A stretch of DNA of 64,000 nt from Pseudomonadota bacterium (GTDB lineage: Bacteria > Pseudomonadota > Gammaproteobacteria > Steroidobacterales > Steroidobacteraceae): the NCBI GenBank assembly GCA_018241505.1, contig JAFEDS010000017.1, forward strand, positions 1 to 64,000, given 5' to 3'. The translations under genes and the position numbers were made by a program. Positions 54,542 to 63,734 of the stretch are shown one piece after another (positions within the stretch are counted from its first letter, which is position 1; every line of letters begins with the position of its first letter). A model generated the notes under the pieces. That model had not been told where the DNA came from. It saw only the letters and a program-made list of their open reading frames with translations, and made no database searches.

Positions 54542-56629
54542 CTACTGGTGTGTCAGGTTCACCAGCAGGGGCGATGTGAGAATTTGCGGAAGGACCTGCG
54601 CCTCTTTACCGGGCGCATACCACAGATACATAGGCACGCCGGACCGGCCGTGCTGCTCGAGAAAGGCGCCGATCGCAGCATCGCCGTTCGTCCAATTGCC
54701 GATCATGGTCACTACACCGGCTTTGGCAAAGGCCTCCTGGGTCTGGGGCCTGTGGATGGCCGTCATCTCATTGACTTTGCAGGTCAAACACCAATCCGCC
54801 GTCAGGTACAGAAACACGGGCTTGCCGGCAGCACGCAGGGCAGCCAGCCGGCTGTCGCTGAACTGTTCGCTGTGCGCCTCGGCTGTCTGTGTGGGCGTGG
54901 CCAGGGCCGGAAGCAACTCGATGCCCGGCAGCGCCAGCATCAGAGCCAGTGCCGCAGGCAGCCAAGCGCGATCCTCGAAGGCATGTTGGCGAAGACCGGT
55001 CGCCCACAGGCCCAGCGTGAGAATTAACATCGCTGCCAGCGAGATGACGACGGCGTCGCTTCCCGACTGATGCCCGATCACCCAGGTGAGGCCCAGGACC
55101 GTGAAAAACATGGGGACGGCCAGGATGCGCCGAAGCGTTCCCATCCAGGCGCCGGGTTTCGGCAGCCTGCGCCGTACGGCGGGAACGAAACCGATGGCCA
55201 GGAACGGCAGCGCCAGGCCCAATCCTAGACCGAAGAAAATGAAGAGCGCGGCGACCCATGGCAACACCAACGCGGCGCCCAGGGCTGCCGCCATGAAAGG
55301 GCCCGTGCAGGGAGTGGCCACGAATGCGGCCAACGCACCGGTCCAGAATGCGCCGGTCGATCCTGATTTCGATGCCAGGTCGGAACCCACCGTCACGGAG
55401 CTCAGCTCAAAGAGCCCGGCCAGGTTGAATCCGATTGCGCTGGTCAAGAGGATCAGCACATAAATCACGGCGGGCTTTTGCAGTTGGAATGCCCACCCGA
55501 CCTGGGAGCCGGCAGCACGCAATGCGAGAATCAGGGCGCCCAGGACCATGCACACCACGATCACACCCGCGGTGTAGGCCAGTGCCTCCGTCTTTGCGGA
55601 TGCAGCCGCACCGCTTTCTTCCGCGCTCCGGGCCAGGCTCAACGCCTTCAGGCTCAGAATCGGAAAGACGCAAGGCATGATGTTGAGAATCAACCCGCCC
55701 AACACGGCACCCGCGAAGGCGACCAGAGTGAGCGAGATCGTAGCCAATGATCCGTGACTGGCAGACGGAACCGAGGCGGCGGTGCCGGCGGTCGCGGCAG
55801 AACGTACGGCAGTGAAAGTGACTCCCTCACCTGCCTTGGAACCTATGACAACCTTGATTGCCGCCGCGGCGTTGACCGGCTCGCCGGCAGCACTCGTCTC
55901 GACGACAAGCTGATCGCCTGTTCGAGAAAAGCGCTGGGGTGCGGCAAATGCCACGACTCCACTGGCGTCTACAAACAGGTGGGGATTGTCGAGTCTTCGG
56001 TCGGCCGCCCAGGGCACAATCAGGCGGAACCGACCCTGTTGTACGGTGAAAGACCCTTGTGCGTTCAGCGGCTGAGGCAGCGCACGGCGCCACGCAGCAA
56101 ATCTCTCAGCGGACCCTGCATCGGCAGCGCCATCTCCCACGGTCATTGAAGATGTAACGACGGCAGTTTCCGGCACGCAAGAGGTTGCCGTGCAAGCCAG
56201 GTAGTTGAGCTTCAACCGCAGTGGCAACTCGCTGGCCTTGGGTAAGCCAGGCGCGAGCTCGAGTCGAACCAACAGCGCATAGGGGGCGCCATACACGTGG
56301 TTCATCAGGCCATCGATCAGCAGCGTCTCGGGGACCGGATAGGATGGATCATCCGCTGTGACGCCATTCGGCAACGTCCAGGTCAGCTTTTGTGTGAGGC
56401 CGCTGTCCCCAGGTGTGTGCCAATACCCATGCCACCCGGGTTGCGGCTCCATGAGGATAGCTACCGTCGTCGAGCTACCCGCGGCTGGAGTAGTCGACTC
56501 GGGCACCAATGTCGCGTGAATGTGCGAGCTGCCGCTCCCTATGGATTGGGCGTTACAACCCAACGCGCCGAAGAGCGCCACCAGCGCAAACACACAGTAC
56601 GCACAGAATTGAGCAAACGGTAATCTCAT
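54542..56629 (-). CDS. DsbD-type protein-disulfide reductase
   Basis: 695-aa inner-membrane electron conduit carrying reducing equivalents from cytoplasmic thioredoxin to the periplasm. Signal peptide, then an N-terminal beta domain with the CTATSC pair (near 150), a central set of eight or so helices with conserved Cys (LNIMPCVFPILSLKALSLA and FVATPCTGPFMAAALG), and a C-terminal thioredoxin-like domain with LTADWCLTCKVNE (near 611). The layout resembles ScsB/DsbD fusions. The start overlaps the stop of the double-thioredoxin lipoprotein gene by 4 bp, so the two are a functional pair. Confidence 0.92.
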   Translation of the reverse strand: MRLPFAQFCAYCVFALVALFGALGCNAQSIGSGSSHIHATLVPESTTPAAGSSTTVAILMEPQPGWHGYWHTPGDSGLTQKLTWTLPNGVTADDPSYPVPETLLIDGLMNHVYGAPYALLVRLELAPGLPKASELPLRLKLNYLACTATSCVPETAVVTSSMTVGDGAADAGSAERFAAWRRALPQPLNAQGSFTVQQGRFRLIVPWAADRRLDNPHLFVDASGVVAFAAPQRFSRTGDQLVVETSAAGEPVNAAAAIKVVIGSKAGEGVTFTAVRSAATAGTAASVPSASHGSLATISLTLVAFAGAVLGGLILNIMPCVFPILSLKALSLARSAEESGAAASAKTEALAYTAGVIVVCMVLGALILALRAAGSQVGWAFQLQKPAVIYVLILLTSAIGFNLAGLFELSSVTVGSDLASKSGSTGAFWTGALAAFVATPCTGPFMAAALGAALVLPWVAALFIFFGLGLGLALPFLAIGFVPAVRRRLPKPGAWMGTLRRILAVPMFFTVLGLTWVIGHQSGSDAVVISLAAMLILTLGLWATGLRQHAFEDRAWLPAALALMLALPGIELLPALATPTQTAEAHSEQFSDSRLAALRAAGKPVFLYLTADWCLTCKVNEMTAIHRPQTQEAFAKAGVVTMIGNWTNGDAAIGAFLEQHGRSGVPMYLWYAPGKEAQVLPQILTSPLLVNLTHQ

Positions 56630-57705
56630 TTGGAGGTCTGCGTAGCGGCAGCCCTGACAGCAGCCGCGATGTCAGTCTCGTCCGGCCCGAGCATCCGTAC
56701 CACTCGGCCGGCGGGATCAATCAGTGCGATTGTCGGTATGTCGCGCACACCAAAGGCTCTGAATAGGGAGCCGGAAGGATCGAGCGCGAGTGGAATCCGA
56801 ATCTTGTTGGTCAATTGATAGTCCGCCAGATCATCCGCGGTAGACCAGGGCCCGCCCGCGACACCCACCCAACGGACTTTGCCCAGCTCAGACGCTGCGA
56901 GCGCGTCAACCTTCTCGCGTACCCGCTTGCAGGCCTGAGAGGACTTCGGGCGGCTGGTCGCGAGATAGGATTCGCACCAGGTGGAGAAAAAGACCACGCC
57001 GCGAAGCCCGCGGGCAGCGCCCAGGGGAATTTTGACGCCTTTGTTGGTGGTTACCGCGAGATCGGCCACCCGGTCACCCACTTTGTAGACCTTGCCGGCG
57101 GCGGGATTGGACAGTTTCGACACCGCAACCTGGGTGACAGGCTGGGCGAGCACTTTCTGGACGGCGGCATCGAGACGCGCATCGGCCAGATGACCGGCGT
57201 AGGCGAAGCGGCCATCCCGTCCGATCAAAACATGTTGGGGAGTGACCCGCAGGTTGAACAGCGCCCCCAGTGACCCGTCGTCCATGACAATGGGCATTTT
57301 CAGCCCCATCTTTTTCCGGTAGGCGCGCACCGCCGCCTCATCGTCGTTGAATCCGATGTTGACGGCGATGACCTGCATCTGCTGGCCCACCGTTTCGTAG
57401 ATTTTTTCAAATCCAGGCATCTGCTGGCGGCACGGCACACACCAGGTCGCCCAGAACTTCAGATAAACGGGCTTTTGACCATACAGCTTCGCGAGGTCGA
57501 TCTTCTCGCCGTCAATGGTTGTGACCGTCACAGCGGGCGCGGGTTGACCGACCAATGCGGCTGCCGCTAATTCCCCGAGGTGCTCACCCTCGGCGGCGTA
57601 GGCAGGATCTTCGACCTCGTCGGCGTTGGTAGCCGATGCTGATTGGCAGGAGCCGGCCACCAGCATCCACGCAGCCGCGAAAGCGGGAAGTTTACGCAAC
57701 ATCAT
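56626..57705 (-). CDS. Periplasmic lipoprotein with two thioredoxin-like (TlpA/redoxin) domains
   Basis: 359-aa exported protein. The N-terminus MMLRKLPAFAAAWMLVAGSC ends in a lipobox-like AGSC. The first redoxin domain (about 55-200) has LKFWATWCVPCRQQMPGFEK with an intact CVPC and a cis-Pro at RVTPQHVLIG. The second (about 215-355) has FFSTWCESYLATSRP, where the second Cys of the pair is lost, and a cis-Pro at RDIPTIALID. Probably reduced by the DsbD-type protein encoded next. ATG 57705 overlaps the DUF3237 stop (ATGA); the frame is open further upstream. Confidence 0.85.
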   Translation of the reverse strand: MMLRKLPAFAAAWMLVAGSCQSASATNADEVEDPAYAAEGEHLGELAAAALVGQPAPAVTVTTIDGEKIDLAKLYGQKPVYLKFWATWCVPCRQQMPGFEKIYETVGQQMQVIAVNIGFNDDEAAVRAYRKKMGLKMPIVMDDGSLGALFNLRVTPQHVLIGRDGRFAYAGHLADARLDAAVQKVLAQPVTQVAVSKLSNPAAGKVYKVGDRVADLAVTTNKGVKIPLGAARGLRGVVFFSTWCESYLATSRPKSSQACKRVREKVDALAASELGKVRWVGVAGGPWSTADDLADYQLTNKIRIPLALDPSGSLFRAFGVRDIPTIALIDPAGRVVRMLGPDETDIAAAVRAAATQTSK

Positions 57706-58223
57706 GTGATCTCGAATACGTTGTAGATGGCGCCCGCGCGCAATCGATGGCCGTGTGCGACTGAGACCGCCCGGTTCAACCAAGCGTATCGTTCGGATGA
57801 GGTTTCGAAAACAACGCAGACGCGCATGTAGTAGGCCAACGGGCTCACCGCTTCGCCGCGGCCGAGCGCCTGCAGGATCTCCGGCGAACCATGGCGCAGA
57901 CCCTGGTAGCTCATGCCGATGAGCGCACCGTCATCCGTTTCCAACAGCGTGCGTACGTTGATCATCCAGGTGGAGTCTTCGCGCACGGTCTGCCAATCGC
58001 TGCCGCTGGTGCGAATCCTGCCGCGCAGCCGCTCGCCCTCGAAGTAGCCACCGGGTAACTCGGCGATTCTTCGATCCGCGACCGGAGTCTTGCCCAGGTT
58101 GAAGGGCGGCTTGATGTCCAGGAAGAACGTCATCAACGGGCGCCAGCGCAGCTCAGTCATTTCGCGCGGCAGGAGCGTTGCAAGAGCGGCGCGGGCTTCT
58201 GGCGGCGCCGAAGTTGTATTCAT
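57702..58223 (-). CDS. DUF3237 family protein
   Basis: 173-aa cytosolic protein matching DUF3237: LGKTPVADRRIAELPGGYFE, RLRGRIRTSGSDWQTVREDS, and LLETDDGALIGMSYQGLRHG, ending in a small beta barrel. The family has no proven activity but often sits in catabolic clusters. ATG 58223 has AAGGGGAAT upstream; an ATG at 58250 that overlaps the preceding stop (TGATG) would add nine residues. The choice is not certain. It is sandwiched between a beta-hydroxyacid dehydrogenase and the redoxin lipoprotein. Confidence 0.82.
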   Translation of the reverse strand: MNTTSAPPEARAALATLLPREMTELRWRPLMTFFLDIKPPFNLGKTPVADRRIAELPGGYFEGERLRGRIRTSGSDWQTVREDSTWMINVRTLLETDDGALIGMSYQGLRHGSPEILQALGRGEAVSPLAYYMRVCVVFETSSERYAWLNRAVSVAHGHRLRAGAIYNVFEIT

Positions 58224-58249
58224 GTCGATGATTCCCCTTTCGTCACTCA

Positions 58250-59134
58250 TCAGGTGAGGCCACTGAGCTGCGCCTGCTCGAGCGCCATCACAGACCAGTC
58301 GCGGTCGCCATTGCCCCGGCTGATTGCGCCCTCGAGACGCTCGCGACACACCTCCACGCTCGGCAGCGGGACTTCGGCACCCCGGGCCGCCGCCAGTGCC
58401 AACGTCACGTCCTTCAAGCCGGTAGTGGCCGTGAAACCGGCTACTGCGAAGAAATCACTCTCCGCAATGATTCGCCCGTAGATCTTGTGTGCCGGCCCAC
58501 TGAACAGTCCTTCTGTCAGCACATCGAAGAGCACGCCGGGGGCCAGGCCACACTTGCGCCCCAACGCAAACCCTTCACCCATCGCTTCAATCGAACAGGC
58601 CAACAGCAGGTTGTTTACAATCTTGGCTGCCGCGGCACTGACAGGACTCGGGCCGGCATCGAAGGTTCGTCGACCCATGGCGGCGAACAGCGGCCGGCAA
58701 GCCTCCACTGCAGACGGGGAGCCCGCGACAATGATGCCTAGTTGCCCGTCACGGGCAGCAGCAGGTCGGCCGAGGACCGGTGCACTGACGAAACTTTGAT
58801 CAGCCTCGGTGTGGGCGTCAGCGAGCCGTTGTACTGAGGCGACGCTATGCGTACCCATCGCCACATGGATCGCCTTCGGCCCGAGCGAGCTCATGATGCC
58901 GTTCGGCTCCGACGCCACCGCATCGAGAGCAGCATCATTTTCGAGCATGGTGATGAGGATCGCACCGTGTTTCGCGGCAGCGGCGATTGAAGGCATCCGC
59001 AGGGCACCGCGTGCGACCAGGGGGTCGCATTTTGAACCGGTCCGATTGTAGATCCCGACATCATGACCGGCCGCCAACAACCGGTCCGCCATTCCCAGCC
59101 CCATTCTCCCCAGTCCGATGAAACCGACCTTCAT
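58250..59134 (-). CDS. NAD(P)-dependent beta-hydroxyacid dehydrogenase (3-hydroxyisobutyrate dehydrogenase family)
   Basis: 294-aa oxidoreductase. Rossmann start VGFIGLGRMGLGMADRLLAA, substrate loop FVSAPVLGRPAAARDGQLGI (family D/SAPVSGG), and the catalytic Lys in AAAAKIVNNLLLACSIEAMG. The C-terminal all-helical domain ends near GNGDRDWSVMALEQA. Members oxidise 3-hydroxyisobutyrate, tartronate semialdehyde or similar acids, and some are imine reductases. ATG 59134; a GTG one codon upstream is also open. It starts an operon with DUF3237, redoxin, DsbD and trxB genes. Confidence 0.9.
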   Translation of the reverse strand: MKVGFIGLGRMGLGMADRLLAAGHDVGIYNRTGSKCDPLVARGALRMPSIAAAAKHGAILITMLENDAALDAVASEPNGIMSSLGPKAIHVAMGTHSVASVQRLADAHTEADQSFVSAPVLGRPAAARDGQLGIIVAGSPSAVEACRPLFAAMGRRTFDAGPSPVSAAAAKIVNNLLLACSIEAMGEGFALGRKCGLAPGVLFDVLTEGLFSGPAHKIYGRIIAESDFFAVAGFTATTGLKDVTLALAAARGAEVPLPSVEVCRERLEGAISRGNGDRDWSVMALEQAQLSGLT

Positions 59135-59187
59135 CACGCGCCCCTGTGTAATGCACCAGATCCTAGGGCGCTTTGCTTTTCACCGAA

Positions 59188-59205
59188 CCCCCCGCGGTGG
59201 GGGGG
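59188..59205 (-). terminator. Possible terminator after the cupin gene
   Basis: CCCCCC (59188-59193) and GGGGGGG (59199-59205) flank GCGGT in the 106-bp gap between the cupin stop and the dehydrogenase start. The stem is strong, but the T-run expected on the minus strand is missing (TTCGGTG follows). It may separate the E1-E2-cupin transcript from the downstream operon. Confidence 0.35.
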
Positions 59206-59240
59206 TGGTGGTCTCGCGCTGCTTGCGGGAGGGGCGGCTT

Positions 59241-59660
59241 TTACTTACCCGCAGTTGGGGCATCGGGCGTAACGAGCGCCTTCTCATCGCTGTCGACGAC
59301 GAAAACGGCCAGTATTTTGGCAGCCTGGGTCTTGCTCGGGTTTTCCGCGAGAATGTGATGAGCCCCCGGGGCCTCAAACCAGCTCTCGCCAACGTGGAAG
59401 GTGTGTGCCGGTTCACCCTCGACCTGGCTGCGGATGGTTCCCGAAAGCACATACACGTACAGCGCCGCAGACTTGGGATGATGATGGGGCGCCGCCACGG
59501 TACCGGGCGGAAAAGAAACTTCGACGGCAATGAGGGACTTGCCCGGTACGTTGGGAAGCACCTGGCTGAACTTGGGAGCGACCGATTCGGCCGACCAGGC
59601 CCCGGATGCCTGCAAGCCGAGCGCCAGGCCGGCGCCCAACAACGCTTTTGAGATACTCAT
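59241..59660 (-). CDS. Exported cupin-domain protein
   Basis: 139-aa single cupin with a signal peptide (MSISKALLGAGLALGLQASG, cleavage near AWS-AES). Metal-binding cupin motif 1 is PHHHPKSAALYVYVLSGTI and motif 2 is ESWFEAPGAHHILAENPS. A small periplasmic cupin of this form may bind or isomerise a substrate, or act as a sensor. It follows the E2 gene by 12 bp and so is probably the third gene of the dehydrogenase operon. Its reaction is not known. Confidence 0.85.
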   Translation of the reverse strand: MSISKALLGAGLALGLQASGAWSAESVAPKFSQVLPNVPGKSLIAVEVSFPPGTVAAPHHHPKSAALYVYVLSGTIRSQVEGEPAHTFHVGESWFEAPGAHHILAENPSKTQAAKILAVFVVDSDEKALVTPDAPTAGK

Positions 59661-59672
59661 TCTTGCTTTCCT

Positions 59673-60830
59673 CTAGGGTTGGATGAAGGTTGCCCGTGGC
59701 TCCTCGAGCCGCCGCTTGAATGAAGCGAGATAACGGGCACCCAGAACGCCGTCGACGCTGCGATGATCGACCGACAGCGTACAACTCATGACCGCAGCAG
59801 GCACACACGTTGCTCCGCGCACGACCGGGCGGCGAGTCACCGCCCCTGCCGCCAGGATACAACTCTGCGGCGGATTGATGATCGCGAAAAAAGACTGCAC
59901 CGCGAACATCCCGAGGTTGGAGACTGTCAACCCACCTCCCTGATATTCGTCGGGACGCAACCTGTTCTGACGGGCGCGCTGCGCCAATTGGCGCGCCTCG
60001 CGGGAAATATCGAACAGCGATTTGGCATCCGCCTCCCGGATGATCGGTGTCACCAAACCTCCGTCAGTTGAAACAGCGACGGCAACATCGACCCGCTCAA
60101 AGACGCGAATGGCCTCATCCGACCACGCTGCGTTGACGTCCGGGACCTCTCGCAGCGCATCGGCGGCGGCCTTGACCACAAAATCGTTGATGGAGAGCTT
60201 CTCGACACCGGGACGGCTGTTGAGCTCGCTGCGCAGCTCCAACAAGGCGTCGATTTCGCAATCCACCTGTAGATAAAAATGCGGAATGCTGGCCTTGGCC
60301 TGCGACAGCCGCCGGGCAATGGTGCGGCGGATAGTCGAATTCGGAATCAGGCGTGACAGTGCGTGCTCCGGTTCCGGCTCGATGGCAGGTACTGGCGGTG
60401 CCGACGCTGCGTGAGCGCGCTCAACATCAACACGCACTACCCGTCCGCCCGGGCCGCTACCTTCAATCTCGCGAAGATCGACACCAGCCTTCTCGGCTAG
60501 TTGGCGTGCCAGCGGTGAAGCGAGAGTTCGCTCGCCGAGAACGGCCGCCGCGGCCTCTTCCGCGTCGGCTGCCACCAGCAACACGGCGATTGCACTGTTT
60601 ATGCTCACCGTCTCGCCGTCGCGAATCAAAATGGCGTGCAACGTCCCGTCGGCCGGGGCCGGCAGGTCGGTCACCGCCTTGTCGGTTTCAACTTCCGCAA
60701 TGACCTCTCCGCAGACGACGGAATCGCCCGGCTCCTTCAACCAACGCGCGATCTTGCCTTCCTCCATCCCGGCTGACAGAGCCGGCATGAGGACCTCCAA
60801 CTGCACGGAACCCGCAATGTTTGCGCTCAT
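59673..60830 (-). CDS. 2-oxoacid dehydrogenase E2 (dihydrolipoamide acyltransferase)
   Basis: 385-aa core acyltransferase. One lipoyl domain (1-80) with the modified Lys in VETDKAVTDL, an E1/E3-binding domain (about 105-140, SPLARQLAEKAGVDLREIEG), then the catalytic domain with NDFVVKAAADALREVPDVNA and the active-site HRSVDG. One lipoyl domain and this length fit acetoin or branched-chain type complexes rather than pyruvate dehydrogenase E2. It overlaps the E1 gene by 4 bp. No E3 gene is present, so it must share a general lipoamide dehydrogenase. Confidence 0.92.
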   Translation of the reverse strand: MSANIAGSVQLEVLMPALSAGMEEGKIARWLKEPGDSVVCGEVIAEVETDKAVTDLPAPADGTLHAILIRDGETVSINSAIAVLLVAADAEEAAAAVLGERTLASPLARQLAEKAGVDLREIEGSGPGGRVVRVDVERAHAASAPPVPAIEPEPEHALSRLIPNSTIRRTIARRLSQAKASIPHFYLQVDCEIDALLELRSELNSRPGVEKLSINDFVVKAAADALREVPDVNAAWSDEAIRVFERVDVAVAVSTDGGLVTPIIREADAKSLFDISREARQLAQRARQNRLRPDEYQGGGLTVSNLGMFAVQSFFAIINPPQSCILAAGAVTRRPVVRGATCVPAAVMSCTLSVDHRSVDGVLGARYLASFKRRLEEPRATFIQP

Positions 60831-63010
60831 GACAATGACAACCCCTGATCGGCGACGACCTGGCGCAGGCCTCTTTCAATGTCAGCGGCCCCCGCACAGG
60901 CCGCCGCTTCCAGCACTTTGGAAATACTCGGGGCAGCTTCCGTGCCATGCACCCGTCGCACCGGTTGGTCCAGATAGTCGAAGCAATGACTTTGAACCTC
61001 GGCAGCGAGCCAGCCGCCGTAGGACGGGCCGGCGGAACCCTGCTCGACTATCAGCACGTTGCCGGTTCGGCGGATGGAAGACTCAATCAACTGCCAATCA
61101 ATGCCGGCCCGGTCCAGGCTGCGCAGATCGATAATGTCGGCATCGACACCGATGCGCTGCGCCACTTCGATGACCCGCTGCACCATGGAAAGATAGGTGA
61201 GGACAGTCATCTTGTTGCCGCGGCGCACGAGCTTGGCCTTGCCCAGTGGAATGAAATAATCGCGATCCTGCGCCGGGATGCGGCCCTTCTGCGAATACAG
61301 CTCGACATGCTCAATGACCAACACCGGGTCGCGACACAACAGCGCGCTGTTCATCAGGCCGATATAGTCGAATGGGGTGGACGGGGCGACGATGCGCCAA
61401 CCGACTGAAGTGGCAAAAATCCCGGCCGGGTCCATTGAGTGTTGGGAACCGTATCCCGTCCCCATCGCCACCTTCATGCGCAACACCAGGGGCATGTCAC
61501 TGTCCCCGCCGAACATGTGACGCGCCTTGGCAATCTGATTGAAGACCTGGTCGGCGGCGACCCAGACAAAATCCGGGTACATGAACTCAACGACCGGAAT
61601 ATACCGGCCGTCGAGCGCAATTCCGCCGGCGAGTCCCACGAAGGCATTCTCGGCGATGGGCGTGCCCAGAACCCGGTCGGGAAAAGCCGCGGACAGGCCG
61701 CGGGTGGCGCCGTTCGTACCGCCCTTCAGTCGATGGACATCTTCGCCCATCACAACAATGCGCGGATCCTGCGCCATGCGCCGCTGCATGACATCCGCCA
61801 CGGCCTCAATAAACTTCGCTTCAACCTGCTCACCGGCAACCTGCTCCGCTTCGAGGTGGCGCACCGCGGCGAATTCCGACAGATCGCCGCGGATGCCGAA
61901 ATCCACAAAATCAGCGGACGGCCACAGCGCGGGAATGATCCGCTTCTTGCCCATTTCCGTCTCAACCAACTGCGCGGCGATGTCGTTCATGAGTCTTCGC
62001 GCGCATTCGGTGAACTGCCTGGCAGCCGCGGCGTCGAGCAGCCCGCGCGCGCTCATCTCCGCAATGACCCGTTCAATGGGATCCCGACCGCGCCAGACCT
62101 GCTCCTCCGCCTTCGTGCGGTAGCCGAAAGCACTGCCCGGCAACGGTCCGTTCTGATGGAAATAACGGTACACATCCGCCTCGATGAGAGTCGGGCCGTT
62201 GCCCGAGCGCATGTGCTCGAGCGCCTGAGCCGTGGCCAGATGGACGGCCAGCGGATCCATGCCGTCCACTTTCCAGGCAGCGATCCCGAACGCCAGTCCG
62301 CGTGATGACAGTCTCGGCTCGGCCGTCACCTCCTCAATGGCGGTCGACACCGCATAGCGGTTGTTCTCGATGAAAAAGCACAGCGGCAACTTCCAGGCGG
62401 CGGCCATGTTCATGGTTTCCAACACCGAGCCGATGTTGATGGCGCCATCGCCGAAGAATGTGAAGGTGGCATCTCCGGTGTTGGATCGCTGGTGCGCCCA
62501 GGCCGAGCCGGCGGCCATGGGAACTCCGCCCCCGACGATCGCGTTGGTTCCGAGGTTGCCTGACTGCAGCCAGCGCAGATGCATCGACCCGCCGCGTCCC
62601 TTGCAGTAGCCCTGTGCCAGCCCGAGGATTTCGGACAAGGCCCGATGGCACACCTCGCGAATGCCGGCATCGATCTCGGGGGCGAGGCGGATTCCCTGCG
62701 GCCGCAGAAAATGAAACGCCTTCGCCAGAAACTGGTGATGCGCGCGATGCGAGCCGTTGATCTGGTCGCTGGTTCGCAGCGCCATGACACAACCCACGGC
62801 CGCCGCTTCCTGGCCGATGGCGGAGTGCGCCGGTCCGTGCACCAGTCCCTGGCCGGCCAGCTCCAACACTTTTTCCTCAAAGACGCGGATCAGGATCATG
62901 TGGGTCAGAAAGGCCTGCAAAAGCGCCGGCTCGGCACGGTCCCAATCTCGGGATTCCGTGCCCAGCTCCAGCCAATGCGTGACGGGCAAAAGGGGAGTCT
63001 CAGTGGGCAT
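60827..63010 (-). CDS. 2-oxoacid dehydrogenase E1, fused alpha and beta subunits
   Basis: 727-aa TPP enzyme in which the alpha (about 1-350) and beta (about 385-727) chains are one polypeptide. The alpha half has HSAIGQEAAAVGCVMAL, GSMHLRW, GNLGTNAIVGGGVPMAAGSA and the TPP motif FFGDGAINIGSVLETMNMA. The beta half has VMGEDVHRLKGGTNGATRGL, RVLGTPIAENAFVGLAGGIA and PVVEFMYPDF. I start at ATG 63010, since the open frame up to TTG 63088 runs into the operator and probable transcription start. It would decarboxylate an unidentified 2-oxoacid. Confidence 0.9.
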   Translation of the reverse strand: MPTETPLLPVTHWLELGTESRDWDRAEPALLQAFLTHMILIRVFEEKVLELAGQGLVHGPAHSAIGQEAAAVGCVMALRTSDQINGSHRAHHQFLAKAFHFLRPQGIRLAPEIDAGIREVCHRALSEILGLAQGYCKGRGGSMHLRWLQSGNLGTNAIVGGGVPMAAGSAWAHQRSNTGDATFTFFGDGAINIGSVLETMNMAAAWKLPLCFFIENNRYAVSTAIEEVTAEPRLSSRGLAFGIAAWKVDGMDPLAVHLATAQALEHMRSGNGPTLIEADVYRYFHQNGPLPGSAFGYRTKAEEQVWRGRDPIERVIAEMSARGLLDAAAARQFTECARRLMNDIAAQLVETEMGKKRIIPALWPSADFVDFGIRGDLSEFAAVRHLEAEQVAGEQVEAKFIEAVADVMQRRMAQDPRIVVMGEDVHRLKGGTNGATRGLSAAFPDRVLGTPIAENAFVGLAGGIALDGRYIPVVEFMYPDFVWVAADQVFNQIAKARHMFGGDSDMPLVLRMKVAMGTGYGSQHSMDPAGIFATSVGWRIVAPSTPFDYIGLMNSALLCRDPVLVIEHVELYSQKGRIPAQDRDYFIPLGKAKLVRRGNKMTVLTYLSMVQRVIEVAQRIGVDADIIDLRSLDRAGIDWQLIESSIRRTGNVLIVEQGSAGPSYGGWLAAEVQSHCFDYLDQPVRRVHGTEAAPSISKVLEAAACAGAADIERGLRQVVADQGLSLS

Positions 63011-63076
63011 GCGCAGGACACCGTTCAGGCTTCGGGCGTTCGGATGGAAGCACGCCGTTCCAGCCTCTGTCAATTT

Positions 63077-63150
63077 GATTGGATCCAATCAGTTCATTTT
63101 AATGCTTCTATTGAGGCATTTTGACCCTATAATGGCACACATTGGATCCA
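63077..63150. promoter_or_regulatory. Divergent promoter with two TTGGATCCA operator boxes
   Basis: GATTGGATCCAATC (63077-63090) is a 14-bp perfect palindrome; ATTGGATCCA recurs at 63141-63150. The boxes are 63 bp apart, close to six helical turns. On the plus strand TATAAT (63128-63133) puts a start site on the right box. On the minus strand TAAAAT (63099-63094), with TCAAAA 17 bp upstream, puts one on the left box. The GntR-family gene at 63735 is the obvious candidate regulator. Such TTGG-N-CCAA palindromes are typical of FCD-type GntR operators. Confidence 0.65.
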
Positions 63151-63162
63151 CAGAGCCCTTCA

Positions 63163-63693
63163 ATGGCACTTCCGAGTCTGCGCGGCGTAGAGCACATTGG
63201 TTTCACGGTTCCGGACCTGGAGCAGGCGACGAGCTTTTTTGTGGAGGTGATCGGCTGCCAGTGGGTGTACTCACTCGGGCCTATCGCGGATCCTGCCGGC
63301 GACTGGATGACTCGCCATCTGAATGTCCCGGCGCGCGCAGCCATCCGGGAGTTGCGTTTCTTCCGCTGCGGGTTCGGCCCGAATTTCGAGATATTCGAGT
63401 ACCAGGGGCCGCAATTGAGGCTCGCGCCGCCACGCAACTGCGACGTCGGTGGACACCATCTGGCGTTCTATGTTGATGATTTCGATCGGGCGCTGAGCTA
63501 TCTGACCCAGTGCGGCCTGCCCGTACTCGGCACGCCAACTCACCGAACGTCAGGCCCGAGCGCCGGTCAGACCTGGATCTATTTCCTGAGTCCGTGGGGT
63601 ATGCAGCTCGAGCTGGTGAGCTTTCCGCGCGGCAAGGGATATGAAGCGGATTCGCCGCTGCGCTTGTGGCATCCGGCCAGTCCGGGAATTTGA
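63163..63693 (+). CDS. VOC-family (glyoxalase/dioxygenase superfamily) protein
   Basis: 176-aa vicinal-oxygen-chelate protein with two beta-alpha-beta-beta-beta modules. Likely metal ligands are His in VEHIGFTVPDLEQA, His in VGGHHLAFYVDDFDRA and Glu in GMQLELVSFP. It may be a lyase, isomerase or dioxygenase acting on the same pathway as the divergent E1/E2. ATG 63163 (MALPSLRG) is chosen; upstream in-frame codons fall in the operator region. The GntR-family gene follows 41 bp downstream. Confidence 0.85.
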   Translation: MALPSLRGVEHIGFTVPDLEQATSFFVEVIGCQWVYSLGPIADPAGDWMTRHLNVPARAAIRELRFFRCGFGPNFEIFEYQGPQLRLAPPRNCDVGGHHLAFYVDDFDRALSYLTQCGLPVLGTPTHRTSGPSAGQTWIYFLSPWGMQLELVSFPRGKGYEADSPLRLWHPASPGI

Positions 63694-63734
63694 CGTGATG
63701 GTCGACGTGGACATTTAAAGCGCTCGGCTCCACC

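Noticed and set aside
63011-63088. TTG 63088 as start of the E1 alpha/beta gene
   Set aside because: It lies within the palindromic operator and the probable transcription start, and the extra 26 residues match nothing in the family.
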